Assembly (NCBI RefSeq): GCF_001507335.1
Contig: NZ_LMAH01000009.1
Location: forward strand, 62,001-126,000
Direction: 5' to 3'
Length of the DNA: 64,000 nucleotides
Source of the DNA: Chryseobacterium sp. JAH
GTDB lineage: Bacteria > Bacteroidota > Bacteroidia > Flavobacteriales > Weeksellaceae
This document shows, in pieces, positions 17,388 to 26,403 of this stretch; within the stretch, counting starts at the first letter, position 1, and each line of letters opens with the position of its first letter. Both the position numbers and the translations under genes were made by a program. The notes beneath the pieces were generated by a model. The model had not been told where the DNA came from and made no database searches. It was given only the letters and a program-made list of their open reading frames with translations.

Positions 17388-19301
17388 ATGGAGAATTTAG
17401 TCTATGCAATAATACTTTTACCACTTTTAGGTTTTCTTATTAACGGTTTATTCGGAAAAAATCTTCCAAAAATAGTTGTAGGAAGCCTTGCTACCATTGC
17501 TGTTTTCGGATCTTTCTGTATTGCGGTAAGCTTATTTCTGAATTTCGATTCTGAAAGTCAGCCTGTAATCGTAAAAGCTTTTGAATGGTTCAGAGTCAAC
17601 GGAATTCAAATTAACTTCGGTTTCCAGATCGATCAGCTGTCATTAATGATGGTGATGATCATCACAGGAATCGGATCTCTAATTCACCTTTATTCTATCG
17701 GATATATGAGTCATGATAAAGGTTTCTATAAGTTTTTCACTTATTTAAATCTTTTTATCTTCTCGATGTTACTTTTGGTAATGGGAAGCAACTACTTAAT
17801 CTTATTCATCGGATGGGAAGGTGTAGGTTTGTGTTCTTACTTATTGATCGGTTTCTGGTACACGAACGAAGAATATGGGAAGGCGGCAAGAAAAGCTTTC
17901 ATCATGAACAGAATTGGTGACCTTGCTTTGTTGATCGGAATCTTTATGATTGCGTCTCAGACAAACGCAGTTGATTATTTAACTGTCGCTCAAAACGCAG
18001 GGAAATTTGAACTGGACGGAACGATCATCATATTTATCACCGCGAGTTTATTTATCGGTGCTACCGGAAAATCTGCTCAGGTTCCTTTATATACTTGGCT
18101 ACCCGATGCGATGGCTGGTCCGACTCCGGTTTCTGCGTTAATTCACGCGGCGACGATGGTAACGGCAGGTATTTATTTGGTGGTAAGATCAAACTTCTTA
18201 TTTACTTTGGCACCAACCGTACAGGACGGAATTTTATTAATTGGATTCTTAACTGCGGCTTTGGCTGGTTTCTATGCACTTCGTCAGAACGACATCAAAA
18301 AAGTATTGGCATACTCTACAGTTTCACAACTAGGTTTCATGTTCATTGCTTTAGGTTTGGGAGCTTACACAACTGCGATGTTCCACGTAATGACGCATGC
18401 TTTCTTTAAAGCTTTGTTATTCTTGGGTGCAGGTTCTGTCATTCACGCGATGAGCAACGAACAGGATATGCGTTTCATGGGAGGTTTGAAAAAATATATT
18501 CCTATCACTCACGCAACTTTCCTGATCGGAACTTTAGCGATCTCAGGATTCCCTTTACTATCAGGGATGATTTCAAAAGACGAAATTTTAGTTGCAGCTT
18601 ATGCTAAAAACCCTGTTTACTGGGTGATGCTATTCATCTTGGCGGCTGTTACTGCAACCTATATGTTCAGACTGTATTACTTAACTTTCCACGGAGATTT
18701 CAGAGGTACGGAGGATCAAAAACATCATTTACACGAAAGTCCATTAAACATGACTTTACCGTTAATCATTCTGGCTGTCTTTTCAGTGCTTGGAGGTTTC
18801 ATTAACCTTCCTCACTTCATCGGTCACGGTCATTATGCTAAATTAATGGAATGGCTGAAACCGGTACTGACACCGGAAAGCTTTAAGCAAATGGAAACTA
18901 CACTTACAGGAGTAGCAGAAAGCACAGAATTTATTCTTTTGGGAGCAACCGTTGCCATGTTCTTTGCCGTTTGGTTTATCGTGAAAAATACTTATGTAAA
19001 TAAGAAAAAAAGAGCTATTGCTGAAGACGATTATACAGGATGGGAAAAACTTTCTGCTAAGAAACTTTACGTTGACGAACTTTACAATGCATTGATTGTA
19101 AAAACAGTTGAAGGACTGGGGCGTGGCGGAAAAATGTTTGACAAAGGCGTTCTGGATCGTTTGGTAGACTACATCGGGGAAGGCGCTGAAGACAGCGGAA
19201 GATCGATGAAGCGTGTACAGAACGGAAATGTAGAAAACTACATTCTGATCATGTCTTTAGCTGTGGGAATTATACTGATTGTTAACTTTATATTACAATA
19301 A
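17388..19301 (+). CDS. nuoL: NADH-quinone oxidoreductase subunit L
   Basis: A 637-residue distal antiporter-like subunit, with family motifs LILFIGWEGVGLCSYLLIGF, KSAQVPLYTWLPDAMAGPTP and VSALIHAATMVTAG. The C-terminus includes the long amphipathic helix and anchor helix (ENYILIMSLAVGIILIVNF). Its stop overlaps the nuoM start by one base. Confidence 0.96.
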   Translation: MENLVYAIILLPLLGFLINGLFGKNLPKIVVGSLATIAVFGSFCIAVSLFLNFDSESQPVIVKAFEWFRVNGIQINFGFQIDQLSLMMVMIITGIGSLIHLYSIGYMSHDKGFYKFFTYLNLFIFSMLLLVMGSNYLILFIGWEGVGLCSYLLIGFWYTNEEYGKAARKAFIMNRIGDLALLIGIFMIASQTNAVDYLTVAQNAGKFELDGTIIIFITASLFIGATGKSAQVPLYTWLPDAMAGPTPVSALIHAATMVTAGIYLVVRSNFLFTLAPTVQDGILLIGFLTAALAGFYALRQNDIKKVLAYSTVSQLGFMFIALGLGAYTTAMFHVMTHAFFKALLFLGAGSVIHAMSNEQDMRFMGGLKKYIPITHATFLIGTLAISGFPLLSGMISKDEILVAAYAKNPVYWVMLFILAAVTATYMFRLYYLTFHGDFRGTEDQKHHLHESPLNMTLPLIILAVFSVLGGFINLPHFIGHGHYAKLMEWLKPVLTPESFKQMETTLTGVAESTEFILLGATVAMFFAVWFIVKNTYVNKKKRAIAEDDYTGWEKLSAKKLYVDELYNALIVKTVEGLGRGGKMFDKGVLDRLVDYIGEGAEDSGRSMKRVQNGNVENYILIMSLAVGIILIVNFILQ

Positions 19302-20794
19302 TGTCTTATTTACTATTAACATTATTACTTTTACCTCTAGTAGGTTCGGGATTGGTCTTTGCATGGAGGAATACTTCCAGCAAATACCTGGCATTAGGAA
19401 TTGCTTTGATTCAAATGCTGCTTACATTTTACGTTGTTTCGGATTTTGATTTTAATCCGACCGTAGACAGCGTATTGCAGTACGAGATCAATTATCCTTG
19501 GTCACAGTTTATAAAAAGTAACCTTCATTTCGGAATTGACGGAATGAGCTTGCTTCTTTTATTGCTGACCAATATTTTGATGCCGATCATTATTTTATCA
19601 TCTTTTAATGAAAATGTAAGCTATAAAAATTCTTTCTACGGTCTGATTTTGCTGATGCAGTTCGGATTGGTAGGTGTTTTCACTGCTTTAGACGGATTGC
19701 TGTTCTACATTTTCTGGGAAGTAACTTTGATTCCGATCTGGTTTATCGCCGCGCTTTGGGGTCAGGAAAACAAAAGACTGGAATTCACCACAAAATTCTT
19801 CGTTTATACTTTCGTAGGATCTCTGTTTATGTTGGCAGGGTTAATTTACGTTTACAATCATTCAGCATCATTTGCTTTAACAGATTTGTATAACGCAAAC
19901 CTTGGTGAAACTCAGCAGATTGTTGTTTTCTGGTTTATCTTCTTTGCATTTGCAGTAAAACTTCCGGTTTTCCCATTCCATACTTGGCAGCCGGATACTT
20001 ATACTTACTCTCCTACTCAGGGATCGATGTTGTTATCTGGGATTATGCTTAAAATGGCGATCTATGGTGTACTTCGTTATCTTATTCCGATCACACCGAC
20101 TGCAATCTTCGGAATTTCCGGACAGATTGTAATTATTTTAGCGATTGTAGGAATTGTTCATGGTGCTTTAATTGCTATTATCCAGACCGATATGAAAAGA
20201 ATCATTGCGTATTCTTCTTTATCTCACGTCGGATTGATGGTGGCAGGTATTTTCTCCTCTGCAGTGCTTACTTTAAGAGGAACATTTACTATTGAAGGAG
20301 CTGAAGGAGCTTTGGTACAGACATTTGCTCACGGTATCAACGTAGCAGGTTTATTCTTCTGTGCTGATATTTTATACAAAAGATTTAAATCAAGAGACAT
20401 CAGACAGATGGGAGGTTTGGCGAAAGTCGCTCCTAAGTTTGCGGTTTTGTTTCTGATTATCATATTAGGTTCAATGGGTGTTCCGTTGACGAATGGTTTC
20501 ATCGGAGAATTTATTTTGATTAAATCAATCTTCGACTTTAATGTATTGGCTTCAGTAATCGCAGGTCTTACTGTTATTCTTTGTGCAGTTTATCTTTTAA
20601 GATTCTATGGAAAAGCAATGTTCGGACAGGGCGATGATGCAGTTTTAAGTACAGCTAAGGATTTATCAGCAGTAGAATTTTCGGTATTGGCAAGTATTGC
20701 AGTATTTGTAATTGTCCTGGGAGTTTTTCCTCAGCCGGTCATTGATATGGTAAGTAGTTCACTGAAGTTTATTTATGCTTCAATGATTAATTAA
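19301..20794 (+). CDS. nuoM: NADH-quinone oxidoreductase subunit M
   Basis: A 497-residue antiporter-like proton-translocating subunit. Conserved features include FYIFWEVTLIPIWF (with the key glutamate), FHTWQPDTYTYSPTQGSML, and AYSSLSHVGLM. The overlap with nuoL suggests coupled translation. A 141-base repetitive spacer separates it from nuoN. Confidence 0.96.
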   Translation: MSYLLLTLLLLPLVGSGLVFAWRNTSSKYLALGIALIQMLLTFYVVSDFDFNPTVDSVLQYEINYPWSQFIKSNLHFGIDGMSLLLLLLTNILMPIIILSSFNENVSYKNSFYGLILLMQFGLVGVFTALDGLLFYIFWEVTLIPIWFIAALWGQENKRLEFTTKFFVYTFVGSLFMLAGLIYVYNHSASFALTDLYNANLGETQQIVVFWFIFFAFAVKLPVFPFHTWQPDTYTYSPTQGSMLLSGIMLKMAIYGVLRYLIPITPTAIFGISGQIVIILAIVGIVHGALIAIIQTDMKRIIAYSSLSHVGLMVAGIFSSAVLTLRGTFTIEGAEGALVQTFAHGINVAGLFFCADILYKRFKSRDIRQMGGLAKVAPKFAVLFLIIILGSMGVPLTNGFIGEFILIKSIFDFNVLASVIAGLTVILCAVYLLRFYGKAMFGQGDDAVLSTAKDLSAVEFSVLASIAVFVIVLGVFPQPVIDMVSSSLKFIYASMIN

Positions 20795-20935
20795 CATTAA
20801 AAGATTTAAATAGTAAAAGATTAAAGAATTAAGAGGTAAAAAGTAAAAAGAGCAAAGGAAAAAAGTTCAACTTCAAACACTGAACTGAAAACTTTAAACT
20901 AAAAACTTTACACCTTCTCATCTCAAATATAAATT
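20795..20935 (+). repeat. low-complexity spacer nuoM-nuoN
   Basis: A 141-base purine-rich spacer with repeated words such as AAAAGATT, GTAAAAAG and AACTTTAAACTAAAAACTTTA. There is no ORF. It is the last and longest spacer in the operon. Confidence 0.5.
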
Positions 20936-22321
20936 ATGAGTGTTTTAATTATTGTTTTCCTAACTGCAGTTGCTGCGTTATTTTCGGGAGTTTTTGAGCA
21001 AGGAAAATTCGCAAGATACATTGGGATTTTTGGATTAATCATTGCCTTGTATGTGAGTTTCTTACCTGAAGCTTCATTCTTCGCGCAGTACAGACACATG
21101 TATGACTACACCGCAAATACTGCGTTGTTTACAAAAATATCTCTGGTAACTACTTTACTGCTGTTCTTTTTGGGGGGGTTTGCTTTCAGCAATCACAGAA
21201 GCCACCAGTCAGAATTATATGCCTTGATGCTTTTCGCTTTAAGTGGCGGAATCATCCTTTTCGGTTTCCAGAACTTAGTGACTTTATTCTTAGGAATTGA
21301 GATTCTTTCTATACCGTTGTACGTGATGGCGGGAGCGAATAAAACAGATTTAAGATCAAACGAAGCTTCAATTAAATACTTCCTGATGGGTGCATTTGCG
21401 ACAGGTTTCCTGTTGTTTGGTATCGCATTTATCTATGGAAGTACAGGAACTTTCGATTTATACAGAATTCAGGAATTCACGATTACGAATCCGAAAAATA
21501 TCATGTTGATTTTAGGAGTAATCCTAATGCTTTGTGCAATGTCATTTAAAGTGGCTTTGGCACCGTTTCACATGTGGAGTCCGGATGTGTATGCAGGTTC
21601 ACCTTCATTAATTACGGCTTTCATGGCGAGTGTGGTGAAAATCTCAGGTTTCTTCGCTTTATTCAGATTAATGACCATCGGATTCTCTGGCGTAACCGCT
21701 GAATGGATTAATATTCTTGGAGTTTTCTTAATCATCACTTTGGTTCTTGCGAACGTAATGGGACTTGCGCAGACCAATGCGAAAAGAATGTTGGCATACT
21801 CTTCAGTATCTCACGCAGGATATATCGGTTTAGTGTTCTTTGGAATGAATGCACTTTCTACGTATACATTAGCATTTTACTTATTCGCATATTCACTGTC
21901 TACAGTAGGAGTTTTTATGTGTTTAATCTGGGTAGAAAAAATCAAAAGAGAAACTTCTTTCGGAGCTTTCAAAGGATTGGCAAAGACAGAACCTTTATTG
22001 GCTGTAGTTGCAACAATTTCTTTGTTATCAATGGCAGGAATTCCGTTGACTGCAGGGTTTATGGGTAAATTCTCATTATTTGCTCAGGCTTTAACGAAGG
22101 ATGACAATACTTTCTTAGTAATCGTAGCAGTTTTAGGTTCGGCAATTTCTATTGCTTATTATTTAAGACTGATTATTGCCATGTTCTTCTTTAAAGAAAC
22201 CACTTTCAAAACTTCAGAAAAAGTAACGGTTACTTACAACATTGTCGCGGTAGTGATTATTGCTTCATTGGTTGTATTGGGCGTTTTCCCGGATTTGTTT
22301 GCAAAGCAGTTCGGACTGTAA
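20936..22321 (+). CDS. nuoN: NADH-quinone oxidoreductase subunit N
   Basis: A 461-residue third antiporter-like subunit. Motifs include LVTLFLGIEILSIPLYVMAG, FKVALAPFHMWSPDVYAGSP and RMLAYSSVSHAGYIGL. It closes the complex I operon and is followed by a clear terminator. Confidence 0.96.
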   Translation: MSVLIIVFLTAVAALFSGVFEQGKFARYIGIFGLIIALYVSFLPEASFFAQYRHMYDYTANTALFTKISLVTTLLLFFLGGFAFSNHRSHQSELYALMLFALSGGIILFGFQNLVTLFLGIEILSIPLYVMAGANKTDLRSNEASIKYFLMGAFATGFLLFGIAFIYGSTGTFDLYRIQEFTITNPKNIMLILGVILMLCAMSFKVALAPFHMWSPDVYAGSPSLITAFMASVVKISGFFALFRLMTIGFSGVTAEWINILGVFLIITLVLANVMGLAQTNAKRMLAYSSVSHAGYIGLVFFGMNALSTYTLAFYLFAYSLSTVGVFMCLIWVEKIKRETSFGAFKGLAKTEPLLAVVATISLLSMAGIPLTAGFMGKFSLFAQALTKDDNTFLVIVAVLGSAISIAYYLRLIIAMFFFKETTFKTSEKVTVTYNIVAVVIIASLVVLGVFPDLFAKQFGL

Positions 22322-22344
22322 AAATTCAATTCAAAAATATACTT

Positions 22345-22375
22345 AACCTTTCAATTTATTTTGGAAGGTTTTTTT
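22345..22375 (+). terminator. intrinsic terminator of the nuo operon
   Basis: AACCTTTCAA (22345-22354) pairs with TTGGAAGGTT (22361-22370) through one G-U pair. The loop is 6 bases and the T run begins inside the last stem bases. It lies 24 bases after nuoN. Confidence 0.88.
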
Positions 22376-22474
22376 GTGTTAAAATTTAAATTTTAACATC
22401 ACTTGTCGTAGAACTACTACAAATTTCCTGCAAAATCTTTTTTAACTTTAATGTGATGAAAAAAACAAACACCA

Positions 22475-22735
22475 ATGATTCCGCAAAATTTTATCAGGCA
22501 CAAAGTTCGTCCGGACGACACCCTGACTTCGCTCGCCCGAAGAATCAACATCTCTGAGAATGATCTGAAAGAATTCCACAATCAAAACTGTGGCAAGATG
22601 AATAAGCTTTGGGTAACGAATCTCAGAGGAATTGAAGTTGTTCTTATTCCGACACGTTTTATTACCGAAGAAGAATATCTAGTTCAACAACATAAGATGC
22701 TCCCACCGAATCTTACTTTGCCAATTTTCATTTGA
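22475..22735 (+). CDS. small LysM-like protein
   Basis: An 86-residue protein whose first 60 residues match a LysM-type fold pattern (HKVRPDDTLTSLARRINISE, followed by LKEFHNQNCGKMN and an IPTRF end). No signal peptide is visible, so it may act in the cytoplasm or as part of a secreted particle. Its stop (TGA) overlaps the next gene's TTG start. It heads the roughly 3.2-kb accessory island that also carries the DUF4280 gene. Confidence 0.65.
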   Translation: MIPQNFIRHKVRPDDTLTSLARRINISENDLKEFHNQNCGKMNKLWVTNLRGIEVVLIPTRFITEEEYLVQQHKMLPPNLTLPIFI

Positions 22736-23526
22736 ATGAATATTCAATTGAAGAATGTTTTGAACAACCAGGAAAAGAAAACTTAAAGTTCAACTATACC
22801 ATCAACCTCAATATTCAAGAAAAGAACGAGAATTTTGTAGTAAATATTGACCTGAAAAACTTTACAAAAAATGGTAACATTCCAGATGATAAAATATCTT
22901 CTCTGTCTTTGGAATGTATGAAAAGCCTGTACCCTATTTCATTTCAACTTTCTGATAACGGAATTATTGATTCTTGTTTTGAGCATCAAAAGGTAATCGA
23001 AAAATTTAAGTCAAAAAGAAACGACATTGAAGATTTCTATATTGGGGAAATTTCAAAAAAATATCTTGATACGTTTGAGGAAAATATTTCCAACGGAGCG
23101 TATTTTTTACAGCAAATTCAATCAAATTGGATGTATCAAATTATTTTTCCAAATTTGAAATGGCTCCATCATAAATCTTTTTGGAATGAGAAGTTCATCA
23201 TTTATAAAAATTCTTTTCCGATAGAATTTGAATTTAAAACTGAAAGCCTATATGAAGATATTTATCATGTAGAAACTATTCTTACAGGAAAAATTATAGA
23301 AAATTGCAGCCTAAGAGAACTGTTAAAAGGAATACGAATTGAAGATGAAGATCCTGAAAGTTTTATAGAGGCAGAGATTGAGATTCATTATTTCACAGAT
23401 AGGATTTCAAAGCAATTGATAGAAGTCAAATCATCAGTTTCTATTTGGTTTGAAAACGAATTATTTCAAAAACACACCTTACACTTAACACAAAATAATG
23501 ATGAAAACTTACCTCACACAACCTAA
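22732..23526 (+). CDS. hypothetical protein between two LysM genes
   Basis: A 264-residue soluble protein with no recognised family, signal peptide or membrane helix. It begins at TTG overlapping the upstream stop codon, and its end overlaps the start of the LysM-DUF4280 gene by 29 bases. This points to a translationally coupled cassette. It is rich in aromatic and acidic residues with beta-strand-like patterns (FNYTINLNIQEKNENFVVNI). The position suggests a chaperone, adaptor or structural role for the neighbouring PAAR-like protein, which is inference only. Confidence 0.6.
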   Translation: MNEYSIEECFEQPGKENLKFNYTINLNIQEKNENFVVNIDLKNFTKNGNIPDDKISSLSLECMKSLYPISFQLSDNGIIDSCFEHQKVIEKFKSKRNDIEDFYIGEISKKYLDTFEENISNGAYFLQQIQSNWMYQIIFPNLKWLHHKSFWNEKFIIYKNSFPIEFEFKTESLYEDIYHVETILTGKIIENCSLRELLKGIRIEDEDPESFIEAEIEIHYFTDRISKQLIEVKSSVSIWFENELFQKHTLHLTQNNDENLPHTT

Positions 23527-24297
23527 TGACTCTTTTTCTGAGATTGCGAAAAAATTTCAGATAAAAGATGAATTTTATCTAAAAACTTTTCACAATCTGA
23601 ATTGTTCAAACGAAGAAGTTATTCATGGAGAGATTCCCACAGGAACTCAAATTTTGATTCCCGAAGATCTTGAATATCTTATTGATAATTCTACACCTGA
23701 AGAAGACAACACCAATGAAGATGAAGTCGATTCTGTGAATGGATATGATGATGAAACAGAAGAACAAACTGAAGAGGAAAATCCGTCACAAGAAAAAAAG
23801 CAAGAAGCAGAAGAAGAAAAACAGGAAGAACAAAAAGAAAGCGGCTTAAGCAGCCATGACAGCAAATATTTCGTCATCCAAAAAGGTATGGCAATGTGTG
23901 ACAAAGGCGCAAAATTCCCCAACTTCAAAGTCACCAGCCACCAAAAACATTATTGGAACGACGAAGAAGGAAAAGCTGATTATTTAGCCGTCACAGAAGA
24001 TGATCTCACTTTCAATCCTCCTGCAATGCCTTTCGGAACATGCTCTGTTAAGAATGGAAATCCCTGTGCTTACGCACCTTCCGGAAAATGGGCAAAAGCT
24101 GCGTAACGGAACTTTCTGAATTGATGTGTGCTACAGGTGGAAAAATCACCATTATGAAGCACGGACAACAAAGTGAAGCTGGGAAAAGTAATGTGGAAAA
24201 AGCCGATGCACAGGAACAGCAGGTGTATAATAGTATTGTGGATTTTGATGTATTCAAGGAGGATATAGAAGGTGATTACAGTACAGATTACGAATAA
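23498..24297 (+). pseudogene. frameshifted LysM-DUF4280 (PAAR-like) protein gene
   Basis: Frame 1 (23498-24106) encodes a LysM-like N-terminus (TQPNDSFSEIAKKFQI), a Glu/Gln-rich acidic linker (about residues 65-115) and the beginning of a DUF4280 domain (FVIQKGMAMCDKGAKFPNF; AMPFGTCSVKNGNPCAYAPS). It ends after GKWAKAA. The missing C-terminal end continues in another frame from about 24088 (SCVTELSELMCATGGKITIM, then about 45 residues to 24297). One extra A in the AAAA run at 24096-24099 would restore one reading frame. DUF4280 proteins are PAAR-like tip components linked to contact-dependent delivery systems. The cause could be a real mutation or a sequencing error. Confidence 0.8.
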
Positions 24298-24310
24298 TTA
24301 AAGAAAAAAA

Positions 24311-25443
24311 ATGATTACCGGAACACAAAACCCAATGGTGGGAAAAGAAGAATTTTACGGGTTCAGCGATCCTTTAGATATATTTAATGTTACTAATGCT
24401 ACATTTGTTTGGAATATTTGGAAAAAAAATAAATCGGGATCCTGGATCAACATTACCAAAAAACCTGAAAAAATGGGACAAAAAGTTTCATTTAAATTTG
24501 GCGAAAAAGTAATTGGTATAGAATTTAAATTGCAGGTTTATAAGGCGACAAAAAAACTGTTATCCAACGGATTTGAAGCGAAAATTGCAGCCGAAATATT
24601 GGTAATTCCAAGGTCTGTAAAAACACCGAAGATAGATAAAGTTGTTTTGTTCAACCAAGGTGCAAAAGATCCAAATAAGGCGAGTTACAAAGATTCATTG
24701 ATTGCTAGAGCCCATTGTGTTGCAATGTTTAATCAGGAAGTAGAATTTAGATTGTGGGAAGATGATGCAGCGGGCGGTGGTCATCATGAAACAATCAATA
24801 AAAATAATCAACTTCCCCAGGTTTTTAAAGCAAAAGTAAATGAAAAAGGTATCGCCGAAGTATAAATTTCTTTACTTTCCAACGAAAAGGTTTTGAAAGT
24901 TATTGCTAACAAATATATGATGAGTGGCGATAAAAGCGAAGGTGCCAACCATGAATTTTATGTCACCGCGAGTTACAATGGGAAAATTCAAAATGCAAGT
25001 CAGGTAAATGTGGATGTAACAAACTCAACTAAACAACCAAAAAGAGATAGTGCTATATTCCCAGGAACTTCTACTCAGCCTGAAAAATTGGATAAGGACA
25101 AGAAAGTTACCCATGCTTATTTTATAAATTCTAAAGGAAACCCTACCAATCATATAAAAGTGGGTGATTCTGTGCGAATTAGAATTAAAACAAACAATAT
25201 GATTGGTGAGTATATTCAATATATCGTTTGGGAAAAAGATCGGGTAAAGATTGATGATATTTTCCGCAGTCAAAAAATGAAAATTATTGGTGATTCCATT
25301 GATACTTCACCAATAATAATTACACGGGAAAAATTTAATGAAGGTATACACAAATTAGAATTCCTAAAACAGATGAAAAGATTAATATCACATCAAAGAA
25401 AAAAGAAGTGATGAATTTTAAGCTAAAAAAAGGAATTGACTAA
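24311..25443 (+). pseudogene. disrupted effector-like gene downstream of DUF4280
   Basis: The open frame 24311-24865 ends at TAA, yet the same frame continues without a break in sense as ISLLSNEKVLKVIANKY and on to 25411. Adding one A near 25359-25361 would switch to the frame that reads EIPKTDEKINITSKKKE and ends at TAA 25441. The 184-residue first part (MITGTQNPMVGKEEFYGF; RAHCVAMFNQEVEF; LWEDDAAGGGHH) resembles Ig-like N-terminal repeats of long effectors that follow DUF4280 genes in Chryseobacterium-type genomes; this comparison is from memory. No C-terminal toxin domain remains. Confidence 0.72.
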
Positions 25444-25524
25444 ATTATTATAAACGGAAATTTTGATAACAAATGGAGCGTTACATTTTCAGAATTTTTC
25501 CCAACAATCGAATGCTTGTAAAAT

Positions 25525-25650
25525 TATAAGTACAATGGAAGGGAACTTCAAGAGACAGAAATATATAATTACAGCGCAAGATTTTTATATGCCGGATAGG
25601 ATATTTGGAGATGAGACCCAGATGCCGCAAGAATCCTTTCCTGGGCTTTT
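25525..25650 (+). pseudogene. relic of an Rhs-repeat core
   Basis: Frame from 25525 reads YKYNGRELQETE, then IYNYSARF, which is the canonical tail of an Rhs-associated core (YKYNGKELQET, YDYGARFY). The next conserved residues YMPD appear in a different frame (TAT ATG CCG GAT), and the IGRW-DPDAA-like portion follows with stops at TAG and TGA. Several disruptions in about 120 bases show an old, broken fragment with no surrounding ORF. Confidence 0.7.
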
Positions 25651-25724
25651 TATTTCAACCGTATTTTCTTAAAAATCGCAGTCTTTTTAAAAACTGAATA
25701 TAACAGTCAGCGATAGTGAACTAC

Positions 25725-26399
25725 CTACTCCCCAATCCAACCACAATAAATAGCCACCGGCATCATCGCCATAACAAACGGCACGATGTATGAAAATGCA
25801 GCTCCTGAAAATATGATGGCCGAATTGTATTTTGAGTGATTCATCCCCAAAGATTGAAAAGCGCTTTTGAAGCCATGAAGCAGATGCCAAAACATAAGAA
25901 AACATCCAAACAAATACAAAAATACCTGTAGAGGATTCCGGAACTTTTCAAGCATCATTTCGTACAGAGGTAGTTCTTCTCCGTAAATAAACTGATTGAT
26001 CCGGTTCGGAATCCAAAAATTGGATGTATGAATGATTAAAAATAAAAGAAGCAAAGTCCCGAGCAATGCCATACTTCTACTGTACCAGGTACTGTTTTGA
26101 GATGCTTTTCTTACTGCATAATTAATTGGACGTGCTTTTCGGTTCTGCCGCCAAATCATTAACCCCTGAATAATATGGACTAAAAAACCAATAATCAAAA
26201 CGATTTCTATCGTCCTAATAACAGGATTGGTGCCCATAAAATGAGCACCAATATTAAAAGTCTTTCCTCCGTCGTTGAAAAAGATTAAAGCATTGACAGC
26301 ACAGTGTACAATCAGAAAACTGATCAGAAATAAACCTGTTGTCGCCATCACCACTTTTCTCCCGATGGAACTTGTAAAAAAACCTATGAAACCAGCCAT
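25725..26399 (-). CDS. sdhC: succinate dehydrogenase cytochrome b subunit (SdhC-like), orphan
   Basis: A 224-residue membrane protein with five helices of the b-type heme subunit family in Bacteroidota. Heme-ligand-type histidines are present in LIVHCAVNALIFF and in later helices (FLVHIIQGL; LLFLIIHTSNFW; WHLLHGFKSAFQSLG). The preferred start is ATG at 26399 (MAGFIGFFTSSIG); a longer in-frame extension to 26441 would overlap the upstream gene. It starts 4 bases after the NmrA-like gene stop and so is probably in its operon. No sdhA or sdhB is adjacent; downstream lies the Rhs relic. Confidence 0.85.
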   Translation of the reverse strand: MAGFIGFFTSSIGRKVVMATTGLFLISFLIVHCAVNALIFFNDGGKTFNIGAHFMGTNPVIRTIEIVLIIGFLVHIIQGLMIWRQNRKARPINYAVRKASQNSTWYSRSMALLGTLLLLFLIIHTSNFWIPNRINQFIYGEELPLYEMMLEKFRNPLQVFLYLFGCFLMFWHLLHGFKSAFQSLGMNHSKYNSAIIFSGAAFSYIVPFVMAMMPVAIYCGWIGE

Positions 26400-26403
26400 A
26401 ATT

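Noticed and set aside
24088..24106. Programmed -1 ribosomal frameshift in the DUF4280 gene
   Set aside because: There is no classical X-XXY-YYZ slippery heptamer with a downstream pseudoknot; AAAAG alone is weak. Loss of one base is simpler.
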